64,000 nucleotides of DNA from Streptomyces sp. NBC_00376 (GCF_036077095.1 NZ_CP107960.1:1488001-1552000); one strand, 5' to 3'. Shown: positions 42,471 through 50,850, counted from the stretch's first letter. The notes: generated by a model from the sequence alone, not told the origin. Numbers and translations: made by a program.

Positions 42471-43298
42471 TCAGGCCCCGTCGCGGAGCGCCTGGAGGAC
42501 GCGTTCGACGGTCTTCCCGTCGCGGGCCGCCGTGAACGGCAGCGCGTTGCCGCCGGTGATGCGGAACGGTGCGCCGGAGAGGGTGGCCTGGGAGCCGCCC
42601 GCCTCGGCGACCAGCAGCAGGCCCGCCGCGTGGTCCCAGGCGTACTCCCAGTTGAAGGCGACCGCGTCCAGCTCGCCACGGGCGACGGCGAGGTATTCGA
42701 GCCCCGCCGAACCGCAGGGACGGGCCTCGATCCCCTCGGTGCGCAGGCCGAGCAGGGCGCGCTTCTGCGCGTCGGTGGTGTAGTCGGGGTGCGACATCGC
42801 CACGTGCAGCGCCTCCCCGGGGGCGGGCGAACCGGAGCGTATCCGCTCGCCGTCGAGCGTGGCACCGCGGCCACGGACCGCGACCGCCATCTCGTCCAGG
42901 GCCGCGGCGTACGTCCACGAGGCCAGGAGTTCGCCGCGGTGGGCGAGGGCTACCAGGGTGCAGAAGCCCGCTTCGCCGCGGACGAACTGGCGGGTGCCGT
43001 CGACCGGGTCGACGATCCACACGGGTGCGTCGCCGCCCAGCGCCTCGTACACCTTCGGGTCGGCGTGGACCGCCTCCTCGCCGACGACGACCGAGCCGGG
43101 CAGCAGCCCGGTCAGCGATGCGGTGAGGTGTTCCTCGGCGAGGCGGTCGGCGGTGGTGACGAGGTCGTGCGGACCGTTCTTCTCGACGATCTCGTGTGCG
43201 GCGAGCTGCCGGAAGCGGGGCATGATCTCGGCGGCGGCCGCTGCGCGTACCGCCGCCTCGACCTCGGTCAGGTCTCCGGCCAGGAATTCATCGATCAT
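42471..43298 (-). CDS. inositol monophosphatase-family phosphatase
   Basis: Encodes 275 residues. Metal-site motifs are present: VVGEEAVHAD, WIVDPVDGTRQF and the C-terminal WDHAAGLLLVAEAGG. Members dephosphorylate inositol-1-phosphate, histidinol phosphate, fructose-1,6-bisphosphate or PAP; the branch cannot be fixed by eye. ATG 43298 follows GGGGAC closely; TTG 43310 is an alternative. The downstream 42283-42470 stretch is G-rich low complexity with no gene. It is followed upstream by ggt on the same strand with a 63-bp gap. Confidence 0.88.
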   Translation of the reverse strand: MIDEFLAGDLTEVEAAVRAAAAAEIMPRFRQLAAHEIVEKNGPHDLVTTADRLAEEHLTASLTGLLPGSVVVGEEAVHADPKVYEALGGDAPVWIVDPVDGTRQFVRGEAGFCTLVALAHRGELLASWTYAAALDEMAVAVRGRGATLDGERIRSGSPAPGEALHVAMSHPDYTTDAQKRALLGLRTEGIEARPCGSAGLEYLAVARGELDAVAFNWEYAWDHAAGLLLVAEAGGSQATLSGAPFRITGGNALPFTAARDGKTVERVLQALRDGA

Positions 43299-43361
43299 GT
43301 CCCCAGCCAATCATGTCGTGCCGGGGCGCCGACGACCTGGTCATGTCGGGGAAGTGGCCGC

Positions 43362-45167
43362 TCAGCGTCCTACGGCGTACCCCTGCATGCCCCGCGGGTT
43401 GGCGGCCGCGGACAGCACCCCGGTCTCCGGGTCGCGGGCCACGGCGCACATCCGGCCCTCGGACCAGGGGTCGCCGACGGTGACGTCATGGCCGCGGCGG
43501 CGCAGTTCCTCGACGACCTCCGGGTCCATGCCCTCCTCGACTGTGACGCTGCCGGGGCGCATCCCGCGCGGGAAGAAGGAGCCCGGGAAGCTGTCGTTGT
43601 GCCAGTTCGGGGCGTCGATGGCGCCCTGGAGGTCGAGTCCGCCGCGGACCTCGGCGCGCAGCGCCACTGCCAGGAAGAAATGCACCTGCCACTGGTCCTG
43701 CTGGTCGCCGCCGGGCGTGCCGAACGCCATGACCGGGACGCCGTCACGCAGGGCGAGGGACGGGGTGAGGGTGGTGCGGGGGCGGCGGCCCGGGGTGAGG
43801 GAGTTGGGCAGGCCCTCGTCCAGCCAGGCCATCTGGAGCCGGGTGCCGAGCGGGAAGCCGAGCTCCGGCACGACCGGGTTGGACTGGAGCCAGCCGCCGC
43901 TGGGCGTGGCGGAGACCATGTTGCCCCAGCGGTCGACCACATCGACGTGGCAGGTGTCGCCACGGGTCGTGCCGTCCTTGGCGACGGTCGGCTCGCCGAC
44001 GCCTGCCGTCGGGATGCCCATGGCGTCGAAGCCGTCACCGCCGGCGGCGACCGCGTGGGCGTGGCGGCTGAGCACGGGGGTGCGGCCGTCCGGGCTGCCG
44101 GGGCGCAGCTCGTGCGAGGCCTCGGCGGTGATGAGGGCGCGGCGCTCGGCGTTGTACGGCTCCGAGAGCAGTGCGTCCAGGGGTACGTCGGTGGCGTCGC
44201 CGTACCAGGCCTCGCGGTCGGCCATGGCGAGCTTGCAGCCCTCGATGAGCAGGTGGACGTAGTCGGCGCTGCCGTACCGGGGCAGTTCGTCGGGGAGCAG
44301 GGCGAGCTGCTGGAGGAAGGCGGGACCCTGGCTCCAGCCCGCCGCCTTGGCGAGCGTCCAGCCGTTCCAGTCGTACGTGGCGGGGGCCTCGTAGGACGCG
44401 GACCAGCCGGCCAGGTCGGCGGCGGTGAGGGTGCCGGTGTGGCGGGTGCCGCTGGTGTCCATGGTGGGGCGGGCGGCCTGGCGGACCAGGGCCTCGGCGA
44501 TGAAGCCCTCGCTCCAGATCCTGCGGGCGGCGTCGATCTGGGCGGCCCGGTCCTCGCCGCCGGTCTCCTCCGCTTCGGTGATCAGCCGGCGCCAGGTGGC
44601 GGCGAGTGCGGGGTTGCGGAACAGCTCGCCCGGCCTGGGCGCCTTGCCGCCGGGCAGGTACACGTCGGCGGAGGACTGCCACTCGGTCTCGAAGAGTTCG
44701 CGGACGGTCTCCACGGTCTGGCCGACCCGCTCGACGGGGGCGTGGCCGTCCTCGGCGTAGCCGATCGCGTACCGCAGCACCTCGGCGACGGTCTTCGTGC
44801 CGTGGTCGCGCAGCAGCAGCATCCAGGCGTCGAAGGCGCCGGGTACGGCCGCGGCGAGCGGTCCGGTGCCCGGGACGAGGTCGAGGCCGAGGGAGCGGTA
44901 GTGGGCGACGGTCGCGCCCACGGGGGCCGGGCCCTGGCCGCACAGCACCCGCACCTCGCCGTCCTTCGGCGCCAGGATCATCGGAACCTCACCGGCCGGG
45001 CCGTTGAGGTGCGGTTCGACGACGTGCAGGACGAACCCGGCGGCGACGGCCGCGTCGTAGGCGTTGCCGCCGTCCTCCAGTACCGCCATCGCGGACTGCG
45101 AGGCGAGCCAGTGGGTGGAGGACACCATGCCGAATGTGCCCTGGAGGGTGGGCCGGGTGGTGAACAC
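43362..45167 (-). CDS. gamma-glutamyltransferase family N-terminal nucleophile hydrolase
   Basis: Encodes 601 residues. The autocatalytic site context [21 protein letters not shown] puts the nucleophile Thr near residue 405; the C-terminal subunit has the [17 protein letters not shown] motif. The family transfers or hydrolyses gamma-glutamyl groups (glutathione, cephalosporin side chains). There is no signal peptide, unlike secreted GGTs, so it is probably a cytosolic member. GTG 45167 has AAGGAG eight bases upstream. The decayed ABC-transporter gene just upstream suggests it once belonged to a peptide uptake operon. Confidence 0.9.
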   Translation of the reverse strand: MFTTRPTLQGTFGMVSSTHWLASQSAMAVLEDGGNAYDAAVAAGFVLHVVEPHLNGPAGEVPMILAPKDGEVRVLCGQGPAPVGATVAHYRSLGLDLVPGTGPLAAAVPGAFDAWMLLLRDHGTKTVAEVLRYAIGYAEDGHAPVERVGQTVETVRELFETEWQSSADVYLPGGKAPRPGELFRNPALAATWRRLITEAEETGGEDRAAQIDAARRIWSEGFIAEALVRQAARPTMDTSGTRHTGTLTAADLAGWSASYEAPATYDWNGWTLAKAAGWSQGPAFLQQLALLPDELPRYGSADYVHLLIEGCKLAMADREAWYGDATDVPLDALLSEPYNAERRALITAEASHELRPGSPDGRTPVLSRHAHAVAAGGDGFDAMGIPTAGVGEPTVAKDGTTRGDTCHVDVVDRWGNMVSATPSGGWLQSNPVVPELGFPLGTRLQMAWLDEGLPNSLTPGRRPRTTLTPSLALRDGVPVMAFGTPGGDQQDQWQVHFFLAVALRAEVRGGLDLQGAIDAPNWHNDSFPGSFFPRGMRPGSVTVEEGMDPEVVEELRRRGHDVTVGDPWSEGRMCAVARDPETGVLSAAANPRGMQGYAVGR

Positions 45168-45204
45168 GGTTGCGGCTCCTTGCTGCGGCGTGCGGAAGGG
45201 TGGA

Positions 45205-45444
45205 ACGGATCGTATGTACGGGGGGGGCGGGCGGCGGCGTCCGGGGCGGTGCCGTCGTCACCGACGAGGTGGCAGGAGACCTGCCGGCCGCCGGGGAGGC
45301 GAACAGTTCGGCGGTCGGGGCCTGTTCGGCGATCTGCCCGAGGTACATCACGGCGATCCGGTCGGCGAGGTATTCGACGGCGGCCAGATCGTGGGTGATG
45401 AACAAGCAGCCGAAGCCGCGGTCGCGCCGGAGCTCGGCGAGCAT
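45205..45444 (-). pseudogene. remnant of an oligopeptide ABC transporter ATPase (DppD/OppF type)
   Basis: The minus strand reads [20 protein letters not shown], then [20 protein letters not shown] and [11 protein letters not shown], i.e. the H-loop region and the segment after it in oligopeptide-transporter ATPases. Walker A, signature motif and Walker B are absent. After FASP the frame breaks, and the typical extreme C-terminus ([14 protein letters not shown]) continues in another frame, so the ~50-residue stretch normally between them is deleted. The remnant abuts ggt. Two independent losses make it a dead gene. Confidence 0.75.
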
Positions 45445-45476
45445 CCCTCCCCCTTCCCCCTCCCCCCAACGACGAC

Positions 45477-45517
45477 GTCGGCCCTCCAGGACCGCAACCG
45501 GGCCCTGAAAGGCCGAC
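45477..45517 (-). terminator. probable terminator after the DUF35 gene
   Basis: GTCGGCC (45477-45483) pairs with GGCCGAC (45511-45517), with an inner CAGGaCC/GGgCCCTG pairing. It lies 28 bases past the DUF35 stop on that gene's strand, followed by a C/T-rich run. Confidence 0.5.
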
Positions 45518-45544
45518 GCAGGACGAGGTCGGGCGGGCGGGCCC

Positions 45545-45928
45545 TCAGAGCCAGCCGTCGTCCCTCGGCGGGTCGCAGAGCTCGAAGACCACTTCGCCCG
45601 CGTCCGGGCCGTCCGCGACGACGGGACGCACCTGGGCGCCGACCGCCACGCGGTGCGGGGCCGCGCCCACGACACGGCAGCGGAACACGAAGCCCTCGGG
45701 GAGACGGACGAGGGACTCGTTGCGTGCGGCGTCCGTGTAGCGGTGGACGACGCCGGACCGCACCACGACACCCAGGCCGGCGCTGCGCTCGGGCTGCAGG
45801 TCACCCGACGCGCACACCGGGCACAGCAGCCTGCGGAAGGAGGCCGTGCCGCACCAGCGGCAGCGGTGGTACTCCAGCCCGGCTTCCTCATGCACCGTCT
45901 GCACGGTGCCACTTGATGACTGGGACAC
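45545..45928 (-). CDS. DUF35 OB-fold/zinc-ribbon protein (acyl-CoA-associated)
   Basis: Encodes 127 residues: an N-terminal rubredoxin-like zinc ribbon ([22 protein letters not shown], two CxxC pairs) and an OB-fold domain ([12 protein letters not shown]...[24 protein letters not shown]). DUF35 proteins work with thiolases and acyl-CoA aldolases, but none is adjacent. GTG 45928 with AGGGG six bases upstream is chosen; ATG 45964 is in frame but lacks a site. Its promoter (45985-46027) carries the same double operator as ccr and etfBA, so it probably belongs to that acyl-CoA regulon. Confidence 0.82.
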   Translation of the reverse strand: MSQSSSGTVQTVHEEAGLEYHRCRWCGTASFRRLLCPVCASGDLQPERSAGLGVVVRSGVVHRYTDAARNESLVRLPEGFVFRCRVVGAAPHRVAVGAQVRPVVADGPDAGEVVFELCDPPRDDGWL

Positions 45929-45984
45929 GTTCGACCCCCTGCGCTCGGCTCGGATGCGCCGCACCTGCGCGTCGGCGCGTCCGC

Positions 45985-46027
45985 ACCATAGGGCACTGAG
46001 TGCCGGGACGTAAAGACACTCAGTGCC
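45985..46027 (-). promoter_or_regulatory. DUF35-gene promoter with two TetR-type operators
   Basis: Reading the minus strand: GGCACTGAGTGTC (46027-46015), TTTACG as -35 (46014-46009), four bases, the perfect palindrome GGCACTCAGTGCC (46004-45992), one base, then TATGGT as -10 (45990-45985). Operators are 23 bp apart and the -35/-10 spacer is 18 bp. The upper operator abuts the -35 exactly as at ccr and etfB. Confidence 0.65.
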
Positions 46028-46048
46028 AGACCGAGCCGGACCGCCTGG

Positions 46049-46756
46049 TCAGCCCTGCCCGATGACGGACTCGATCTGCTGCACCACGCGCCACATCGGA
46101 GCCCCCTTCGAGGCGACCATCACCACCACATCGCCGTCCGTCGAAGGCATCGACGTACCCTCTTCCGCCTCGCTCCCCCACACCCGGTGCACCATCCCGA
46201 GCGCGTGGTCGACGGCGGCCTCCGCATCCCCCTCGCCACCCGAACGCAGCCAGGTCCGCAGCCCGTTGTTGTGCGCCGCGACCACGGACGCGGCGATCAC
46301 CTCGGCGCGCAGCGCCCCGTCGCCCGACTCCCCGTACCTGCCACGCAGATATCCGGCCATCGTCTGCTCGTACCGACGCACCACCGACAGCTCGTAGGTA
46401 CGCAGTCCGGGGACCTCCCGGGTGAGCCGGTACCGCTGGACGGAGAACTCCGGGTTGGCGGAGTACATGCGCAGCACCAGCCTGGCCGCGTCGCTCACCG
46501 CGTCCACCGGATCGGCGTCGCCGGCCCGTTCCAGGAACGCGGTCATGTCGGCGAGGCACCGCTCGTGGTCCGGGAAGACCGCGTCCTCCTTGGACGGGAA
46601 GTACCGGAAGAACGACCGGCGCCCGACCCCGGCCCGCGCCACGATGTCGTCCACCGTGGTCTGTTCGAAGCCCCGCTCCAGGAAGAGCTGGAAGGCCGCC
46701 TCGGCGAGCACCTCCCGCATCGGTGCCTTCTTCGCTGGTCTGCGCGCGTCAGTCAT
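46049..46756 (-). CDS. TetR-family regulator (paralogue of the one at 13556-14371)
   Basis: Encodes 235 residues. Helix-turn-helix: [19 protein letters not shown] and [22 protein letters not shown]. It shares with the first TetR the recognition-helix pattern (RRxFFRxFxSKEdAxFPDH), [35 protein letters not shown] and a C-terminal [20 protein letters not shown]. Nearly identical recognition helices imply overlapping DNA targets. It sits between the DUF35 gene and etfB, each behind a double operator; the etfB operator also overlaps its own upstream region, so autoregulation is likely. ATG 46756 is preferred; GTG 46792 is in frame. Confidence 0.87.
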   Translation of the reverse strand: MTDARRPAKKAPMREVLAEAAFQLFLERGFEQTTVDDIVARAGVGRRSFFRYFPSKEDAVFPDHERCLADMTAFLERAGDADPVDAVSDAARLVLRMYSANPEFSVQRYRLTREVPGLRTYELSVVRRYEQTMAGYLRGRYGESGDGALRAEVIAASVVAAHNNGLRTWLRSGGEGDAEAAVDHALGMVHRVWGSEAEEGTSMPSTDGDVVVMVASKGAPMWRVVQQIESVIGQG

Positions 46757-46787
46757 GCCGGGAACGTAGCACCGGAAGGCCGAATCC

Positions 46788-46829
46788 GACACCGGGTACC
46801 TTTACAGAGGGTACTGAGTGCCATACTGT
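46788..46829 (+). promoter_or_regulatory. etfBA promoter with two TetR-type operators
   Basis: GACACCGGGTACC (46788-46800) abuts the -35 TTTACA (46801-46806); GGTACTGAGTGCC (46810-46822) fills the 17-bp spacer, and TACTGT (46824-46829) is the -10. Predicted start of transcription near 46836 leaves a ~30-nt leader before etfB. The upper site is the most degenerate of the six copies. The region also lies directly upstream of the divergent tetR gene. Confidence 0.65.
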
Positions 46830-46865
46830 CGTCCCTACGAACCACACCCAGGTAGGAGAGCCGGC

Positions 46866-47651
46866 GTGAGCTTGAGGATCGTTGTCTGTGTGAAGTACGT
46901 GCCCGACGCCACCGGTGACCGGCATTTCGCCGATGACCTGACGGTGGACCGTGAGGATGTGGACGGTCTGCTGTCGGAGCTCGATGAGTACGCGGTGGAG
47001 CAGGCGTTGCAGATCGCGGACGAGGCGGACGAGGCTGAGGTCACCGTGTTGACGGTGGGTCCGGAGGATGCCAAGGACGCGTTGCGCAAGGCGTTGTCGA
47101 TGGGTGCGGACAAGGCGGTTCATGTCGAGGACGACGATCTGCACGGCAGTGATGTGATGGCTACGTCGCTGGTGCTGGCGAAGGCTGTGGAGAAGGCCGG
47201 GTACGACCTGGTGGTCTCGGGGATGGCGTCGACGGACGGGACGATGGGTGTGGTCCCGGCGTTGCTGGCGGAGCGTCTGGGTGTGCCGCAGGTGACGTTG
47301 CTGTCCGAGGTGTCGGTGGCGGACGGTGTGGTGCGGGGCCGTCGTGACGGTGACAGTGCCTCGGAGCGGGTGGAGGCGTCGTTGCCGGCGGTGGTGTCGG
47401 TGACGGACCAGTCGGGTGAGGCGCGTTACCCGTCGTTCAAGGGGATCATGGCGGCGAAGAAGAAGCCGGTCCAGTCGTGGGATCTGGAGGATCTGGGGAT
47501 CGAGGCCGGTGAGGTGGGTCTGGAGGGTTCCTGGAGCGTGGTCGATTCGGCGGCGGAGCGTCCGGCGCGGACGGCGGGCACGATCGTGAAGGACGAGGGC
47601 GAGGGCGGCCGTCTGCTGGCGGAGTTCCTGGCGGGCCAGAAGTTCATCTGA
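46866..47651 (+). CDS. etfB: electron transfer flavoprotein beta subunit
   Basis: Encodes 261 residues. Family features: IVVCVKYVPDATGD at the start, ELDEYAVEQALQIAD, VLTVGPEDAKDALRKALSMGAD and the signature VSGMASTDGTMGVVPALLAERLG, which binds AMP. With EtfA it accepts electrons from acyl-CoA dehydrogenases such as Mcd and passes them to ETF:quinone oxidoreductase. GTG 46866 follows GGAG by seven to eight bases. Its third codon positions use many G and T (TTG, GTG, GGT), unlike the C-rich neighbours. Confidence 0.95.
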   Translation: MSLRIVVCVKYVPDATGDRHFADDLTVDREDVDGLLSELDEYAVEQALQIADEADEAEVTVLTVGPEDAKDALRKALSMGADKAVHVEDDDLHGSDVMATSLVLAKAVEKAGYDLVVSGMASTDGTMGVVPALLAERLGVPQVTLLSEVSVADGVVRGRRDGDSASERVEASLPAVVSVTDQSGEARYPSFKGIMAAKKKPVQSWDLEDLGIEAGEVGLEGSWSVVDSAAERPARTAGTIVKDEGEGGRLLAEFLAGQKFI

Positions 47652-47778
47652 CCCTGGCCCCCGGCGCCCGGCCCCTGGCCCCGGTTCCGGTTCCGGTGTC
47701 TGTTCGGTTTCGGGTTGGGGTTGTGGTTCCTGTTGTGCTCCCCCTGTTTCTTCGTTACTCGCAGGAGATTGAAGTCCC

Positions 47779-48741
47779 ATGGCTGAAGTTCTGGTTTTTG
47801 TCGATCACGTGGACGGTGCGGTTCGCAAGCCCACGCTGGAGTTGCTGACGCTGGCGCGTCGTCTGGGTGAGCCGGTGGCGCTCGCGGTGGGCGCGGGTGC
47901 CGGTGGTACGGCGGCGGTGCTGGGTGAGCACGGTGCGGTGCGGGTGCTGACGGCGGAGGATGCCGAGTTCGGCGAGTACCTCGTGGTGCCGAAGGTGGAT
48001 GCTTTGCAGGCGGCGTACGAGGCGGTGTCGCCGGTGGCGGTGCTGGTGCCGTCGTCGGCGGAGGGCAAGGAGATCGCGGCGCGTCTGGCGGTGCGGATCG
48101 GTTCGGGTCTGATCACCGATGCGGTGGATCTGGAGGCCGGTGAGCAGGGTCCGGTGGCCACGCAGTCGGCGTTCGCGGCGTCGTTCAGCACGCGGTCGCG
48201 GGTGTCGCGGGGCACGCCGGTGATCACGGTGAAGCCGAACTCGGCTCCGGTCGAGCCGGTCGCGGCGGCGGGTGCGGCGGAGGTGCTGGCGGTGTCGTTC
48301 TCGGCGCTGGCGACGGGGACGCGGGTGACCGCGCGGACGCCGCGTGAGGCGACGGGCCGTCCGGAGCTGACCGAGGCGGCGATCGTGGTCTCGGGTGGCC
48401 GTGGGGTCAACGGTGCGGAGAACTTCGCGCTGATCGAGGCGCTCGCGGACTCGCTGGGTGCGGCCGTGGGTGCCTCGCGTGCGGCGGTGGACGCGGGCTG
48501 GTACCCGCATTCCAACCAGGTCGGCCAGACCGGCAAGTCCGTGTCCCCGCAGCTGTACATCGCGTCGGGGATCTCGGGTGCGATCCAGCACCGGGCCGGG
48601 ATGCAGACCTCGAAGACGATCGTCGCGATCAACAAGGACGCCGAGGCCCCGATCTTCGACCTCGTGGACTACGGCGTCGTCGGCGACCTCTTCCAGGTCG
48701 TTCCCCAGCTCACCGACGAGGTCAAGTCCCGCAAGGGCTGA
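47779..48741 (+). CDS. etfA: electron transfer flavoprotein alpha subunit
   Basis: Encodes 320 residues. N-terminal EtfA/B-like domain ([19 protein letters not shown]) and the C-terminal FAD domain with [52 protein letters not shown] and [22 protein letters not shown]. It binds the redox FAD. AGGAG lies about ten bases before ATG 47779. The 127-bp gap after etfB is a repetitive G/T- and C-rich stretch with no promoter evident, so cotranscription is likely. The first two thirds share the etfB codon bias; a strong terminator follows. Confidence 0.95.
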   Translation: MAEVLVFVDHVDGAVRKPTLELLTLARRLGEPVALAVGAGAGGTAAVLGEHGAVRVLTAEDAEFGEYLVVPKVDALQAAYEAVSPVAVLVPSSAEGKEIAARLAVRIGSGLITDAVDLEAGEQGPVATQSAFAASFSTRSRVSRGTPVITVKPNSAPVEPVAAAGAAEVLAVSFSALATGTRVTARTPREATGRPELTEAAIVVSGGRGVNGAENFALIEALADSLGAAVGASRAAVDAGWYPHSNQVGQTGKSVSPQLYIASGISGAIQHRAGMQTSKTIVAINKDAEAPIFDLVDYGVVGDLFQVVPQLTDEVKSRKG

Positions 48742-48772
48742 CCCCCGGCCAGGCCGGAACACCCCCATCCGA

Positions 48773-48818
48773 CGGTCCGGGGCCGTGTGGCGCACACGCA
48801 CCACACGGCCCCGGACCG
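48773..48818 (+). terminator. strong terminator after etfA
   Basis: A perfect 18-bp stem: 48773-48790 (beginning CGGTCCGGGGCC) pairs with 48801-48818 around a 10-nt loop, followed by TTTCC. It lies 32 bases after the etfA stop. Confidence 0.85.
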
Positions 48819-48972
48819 TTTCCGCCTGCCGTCACGAGCGACCGCACGGCCAGAGTAAAAGCATGGCAAAACACGCTCGTCAAGCGGCTGCCCGGACCGT
48901 CTGAGCGATCCTTTTCGGACTTTCCCGCCCACTGAGCCCTCCTGGCTCAGGAAGCCCTGTGACCGGCCCTAT

Positions 48973-48992
48973 GCTCTACACGTCTGTAGAGC
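48973..48992. promoter_or_regulatory. inverted repeat over the probable spo0M promoter
   Basis: GCTCTACA-CGTC-TGTAGAGC is a perfect 8-bp inverted repeat with a four-base centre. TATGCT (48971-48976) overlaps its left arm and could be a -10. It lies about 75-90 bases upstream of spo0M. A smaller hairpin CTGAGCC/GGCTCAG is at 48932-48950. The binding protein is unknown. Confidence 0.5.
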
Positions 48993-49063
48993 ACGGGAGC
49001 CCCCTCGGTGTTTCCCGTGCTCCCTCGTACCCCTCGTACGCACGTAAGGGAGTGGACGCCGCC

Positions 49064-50092
49064 ATGGTGTTCAAACGACTGCTCGGCTCGCTCGGTGTGG
49101 GCGGCCCAACCGTCGACACCGTCCTCACCACCGGGGCGATCGCTCCCGGCGGCCCCTTGTCCGGCCAGGTCCATCTCAAGGGTGGCAGCGCCGACTTCGA
49201 CATCGACCACATCGCGCTGGAGCTCGTCGCGCAGGTGGAGGCAGAGCACGAGGAGGGAGAGGACGAGCGCGTCGTGGCCTTCGAGCGCTTCACCGTCGGC
49301 GGCGGCTTCCGGCTCGCCGAGGGTGAGCTGCTCAGCCTGCCGTTCACGGTCACGCTGCCGTGGGAGACGCCCATCACCGAGCTGTACGGGCAGAGCCTCG
49401 GCATCGTGCTCGGCGTGCACACGGAGCTGTCGGTCGCCGGGGCCAAGGACAACGGTGATCTCGACCGGCTCGCCGTGAGCCCGCTGCCGGTGCAGGAGGC
49501 GATCCTCGAAGCGTTCGGACAGCTCGGCTTCGGTTTCCGGTCCGCGGATCTGGAGTACGGCCGCATCGGCGGCACCGGCCAGCAACTCCCCTTCTACCAG
49601 GAGATCGAGCTGACCCCGCCGCCGCAGTACGCGCACGCGGTCGACGAGATCGAGGTGACCTTCCTCGCCACCGCGGGCGGCATGGAGGTGGTCCTGGAGG
49701 CGGACAGGCGTGCCGGGCTGTTCTCCGACGGGCACGACGCTCTCACCCGGTTCACGGTCGCGCACGACGGAATCCACCATCAGGACTGGCGGGCGCTCGT
49801 CGAAGGCTGGCTCCAGCAGCTGATCGAGCACCGGTCGGCGTACGCGGCGGGTTCCGCGTACGGGCACGGCGACCCGTACGCCGGGCACCACGGCAGCGGT
49901 CACGGCCACCACGAGGACCGGCATCACAACGACGGCCACCGCTCCGGACCGGGCCTGGGAACGGCCGTCGCGGTGGGTGCGGCCGGGCTCGCGGTCGGCG
50001 TCGTCGGGGGCATGGTCGCTGCCGAAGTCGTGGACGAGGCAGGGGACTTCTTCGAAGGCGACAACGACGACGACGAGGGTGGCGACGACTGA
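49064..50092 (+). CDS. Spo0M-like arrestin-fold sporulation protein with C-terminal membrane segment
   Basis: Encodes 342 residues. Residues 1-~250 form the SpoOM/arrestin-like beta-sandwich (TVLTTGAIAPGGPLSGQVHLKG; FRLAEGELLSLPFTVTLPWETPI). Then comes a His/Gly-rich stretch (HHGSGHGHHEDRHHNDGHRSG), a hydrophobic Gly-zipper segment (GTAVAVGAAGLAVGVVGGMVA) and an acidic tail. Members control sporulation; the extension could bind metal and anchor or oligomerise the protein. ATG 49064 with AAGGGAG about 11 bases upstream; the frame is open to 48959. It overlaps tatA (TGATG). Confidence 0.85.
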   Translation: MVFKRLLGSLGVGGPTVDTVLTTGAIAPGGPLSGQVHLKGGSADFDIDHIALELVAQVEAEHEEGEDERVVAFERFTVGGGFRLAEGELLSLPFTVTLPWETPITELYGQSLGIVLGVHTELSVAGAKDNGDLDRLAVSPLPVQEAILEAFGQLGFGFRSADLEYGRIGGTGQQLPFYQEIELTPPPQYAHAVDEIEVTFLATAGGMEVVLEADRRAGLFSDGHDALTRFTVAHDGIHHQDWRALVEGWLQQLIEHRSAYAAGSAYGHGDPYAGHHGSGHGHHEDRHHNDGHRSGPGLGTAVAVGAAGLAVGVVGGMVAAEVVDEAGDFFEGDNDDDEGGDD

Positions 50093-50349
50093 TGTTCGGA
50101 ATCAGCGAGATCGCGATCATCCTGATCGTGGTGATAGTCCTTCTGGGCGCCAAGCGCCTCCCCGATCTGGCCCGTTCCGCGGGCAAGTCGGCCCGCATCC
50201 TCAAGGCCGAGGCGAAGGCCATGAAGGAGACGAAGGGCGCCGAAGGCGAAGCGGGGGCGCCCCGCGTCATCCGCGGCGAGACCGTAGGCGGTCAGGATGC
50301 CGGGGCCCCGGAACCGGATACGGGGCAGCAGCCCAGGGGCAGGGCGTAG
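50092..50349 (+). CDS. tatA: TatA/TatE-like twin-arginine translocase subunit
   Basis: Encodes 85 residues: short periplasmic MFGISE, one membrane helix (IAIILIVVIVLLG), the AKRLPDLARSAGKSARILKAEAKAMKE amphipathic helix with the conserved K-L-P-hinge, and a disordered tail. It forms the channel that moves folded twin-arginine proteins. The start overlaps the spo0M stop, so the two are cotranslated; no tatB or tatC is in the window, suggesting an accessory TatA. Confidence 0.88.
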   Translation: MFGISEIAIILIVVIVLLGAKRLPDLARSAGKSARILKAEAKAMKETKGAEGEAGAPRVIRGETVGGQDAGAPEPDTGQQPRGRA

Positions 50350-50378
50350 GACCGCCGGTCCGGCCGGCGCCCGGACCA

Positions 50379-50798
50379 TCAGGGCGTGCACGCCTGCGAG
50401 ATCGACAGGCTGTTCTCGTACAGATGGAGCCGGGTGATCCGGCCGCCCTCGGCGGTGAGGCGCAGCGCGAGGGGGCCCTCGAAGGACTTTCCGGTCGCAC
50501 GGACGGTCCCCTCGAGATGCCCCATCAGGACGGCGTCGGCTCCGTCGACGAGGAAGGTGTCGATGGAGACACGGGCGTCCTCGGGCACGGTGTGATCGGC
50601 CAGCTCCACGAACTGGGCGGCGCATTCGGCGGCAGTGGAGCGAGGTCGGATCCAGGGCACCGCGGGGTTCTCGGCGAGCAGCCGGTCGACGTCGTCGGCG
50701 AAGAGCGCGGTGAGCCCTTCGGTGTCCCCCGCGATGCGGAGGTCGAGGAACTTCTGAACGGTGGCGCGGGTGGCGTCCGCGGTGTCGGTGGGCTTCAT
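50379..50798 (-). CDS. SnoaL/NTF2-like small protein
   Basis: Encodes 139 residues with the NTF2-like cone fold: ATVQKFLDLRIAGDTEGLTALFADDVDRLL, then PWIRPRSTAAECAAQFVELAD and a C-terminal sheet (GGRITRLHLYENSLSI). Proteins of this kind are small-molecule isomerases, cyclases or ligand binders; function not assignable. ATG 50798 with GAGG three bases upstream is chosen over the frame open to 50951. A perfect palindrome 38-52 bases upstream is a likely operator. Confidence 0.8.
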   Translation of the reverse strand: MKPTDTADATRATVQKFLDLRIAGDTEGLTALFADDVDRLLAENPAVPWIRPRSTAAECAAQFVELADHTVPEDARVSIDTFLVDGADAVLMGHLEGTVRATGKSFEGPLALRLTAEGGRITRLHLYENSLSISQACTP

Positions 50799-50835
50799 GT
50801 GCCTCAGCCTGCCCAGGGCGCTGACTGGGCGTCGA

Positions 50836-50850
50836 TTACCTCGGAGGTAA
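50836..50850 (-). promoter_or_regulatory. perfect palindrome upstream of the SnoaL-like gene
   Basis: TTACCTC-G-GAGGTAA, a 7-1-7 perfect inverted repeat, 38-52 bases before the start codon. It resembles operators of small winged-helix regulators (HxlR or MerR type), but no such regulator is in the window. Confidence 0.55.

Noticed and set aside
42630..45398. 922-residue plus-strand frame opposite the phosphatase and ggt genes
   Set aside because: Antisense shadow of two well-supported genes; Gly/Val/Ala-rich with no recognisable fold.
48863..48904. 13-codon ORF (MAKHARQAAARTV) between etfA and spo0M
   Set aside because: Too short to judge, no clear ribosome site or promoter of its own, and no family known to me.
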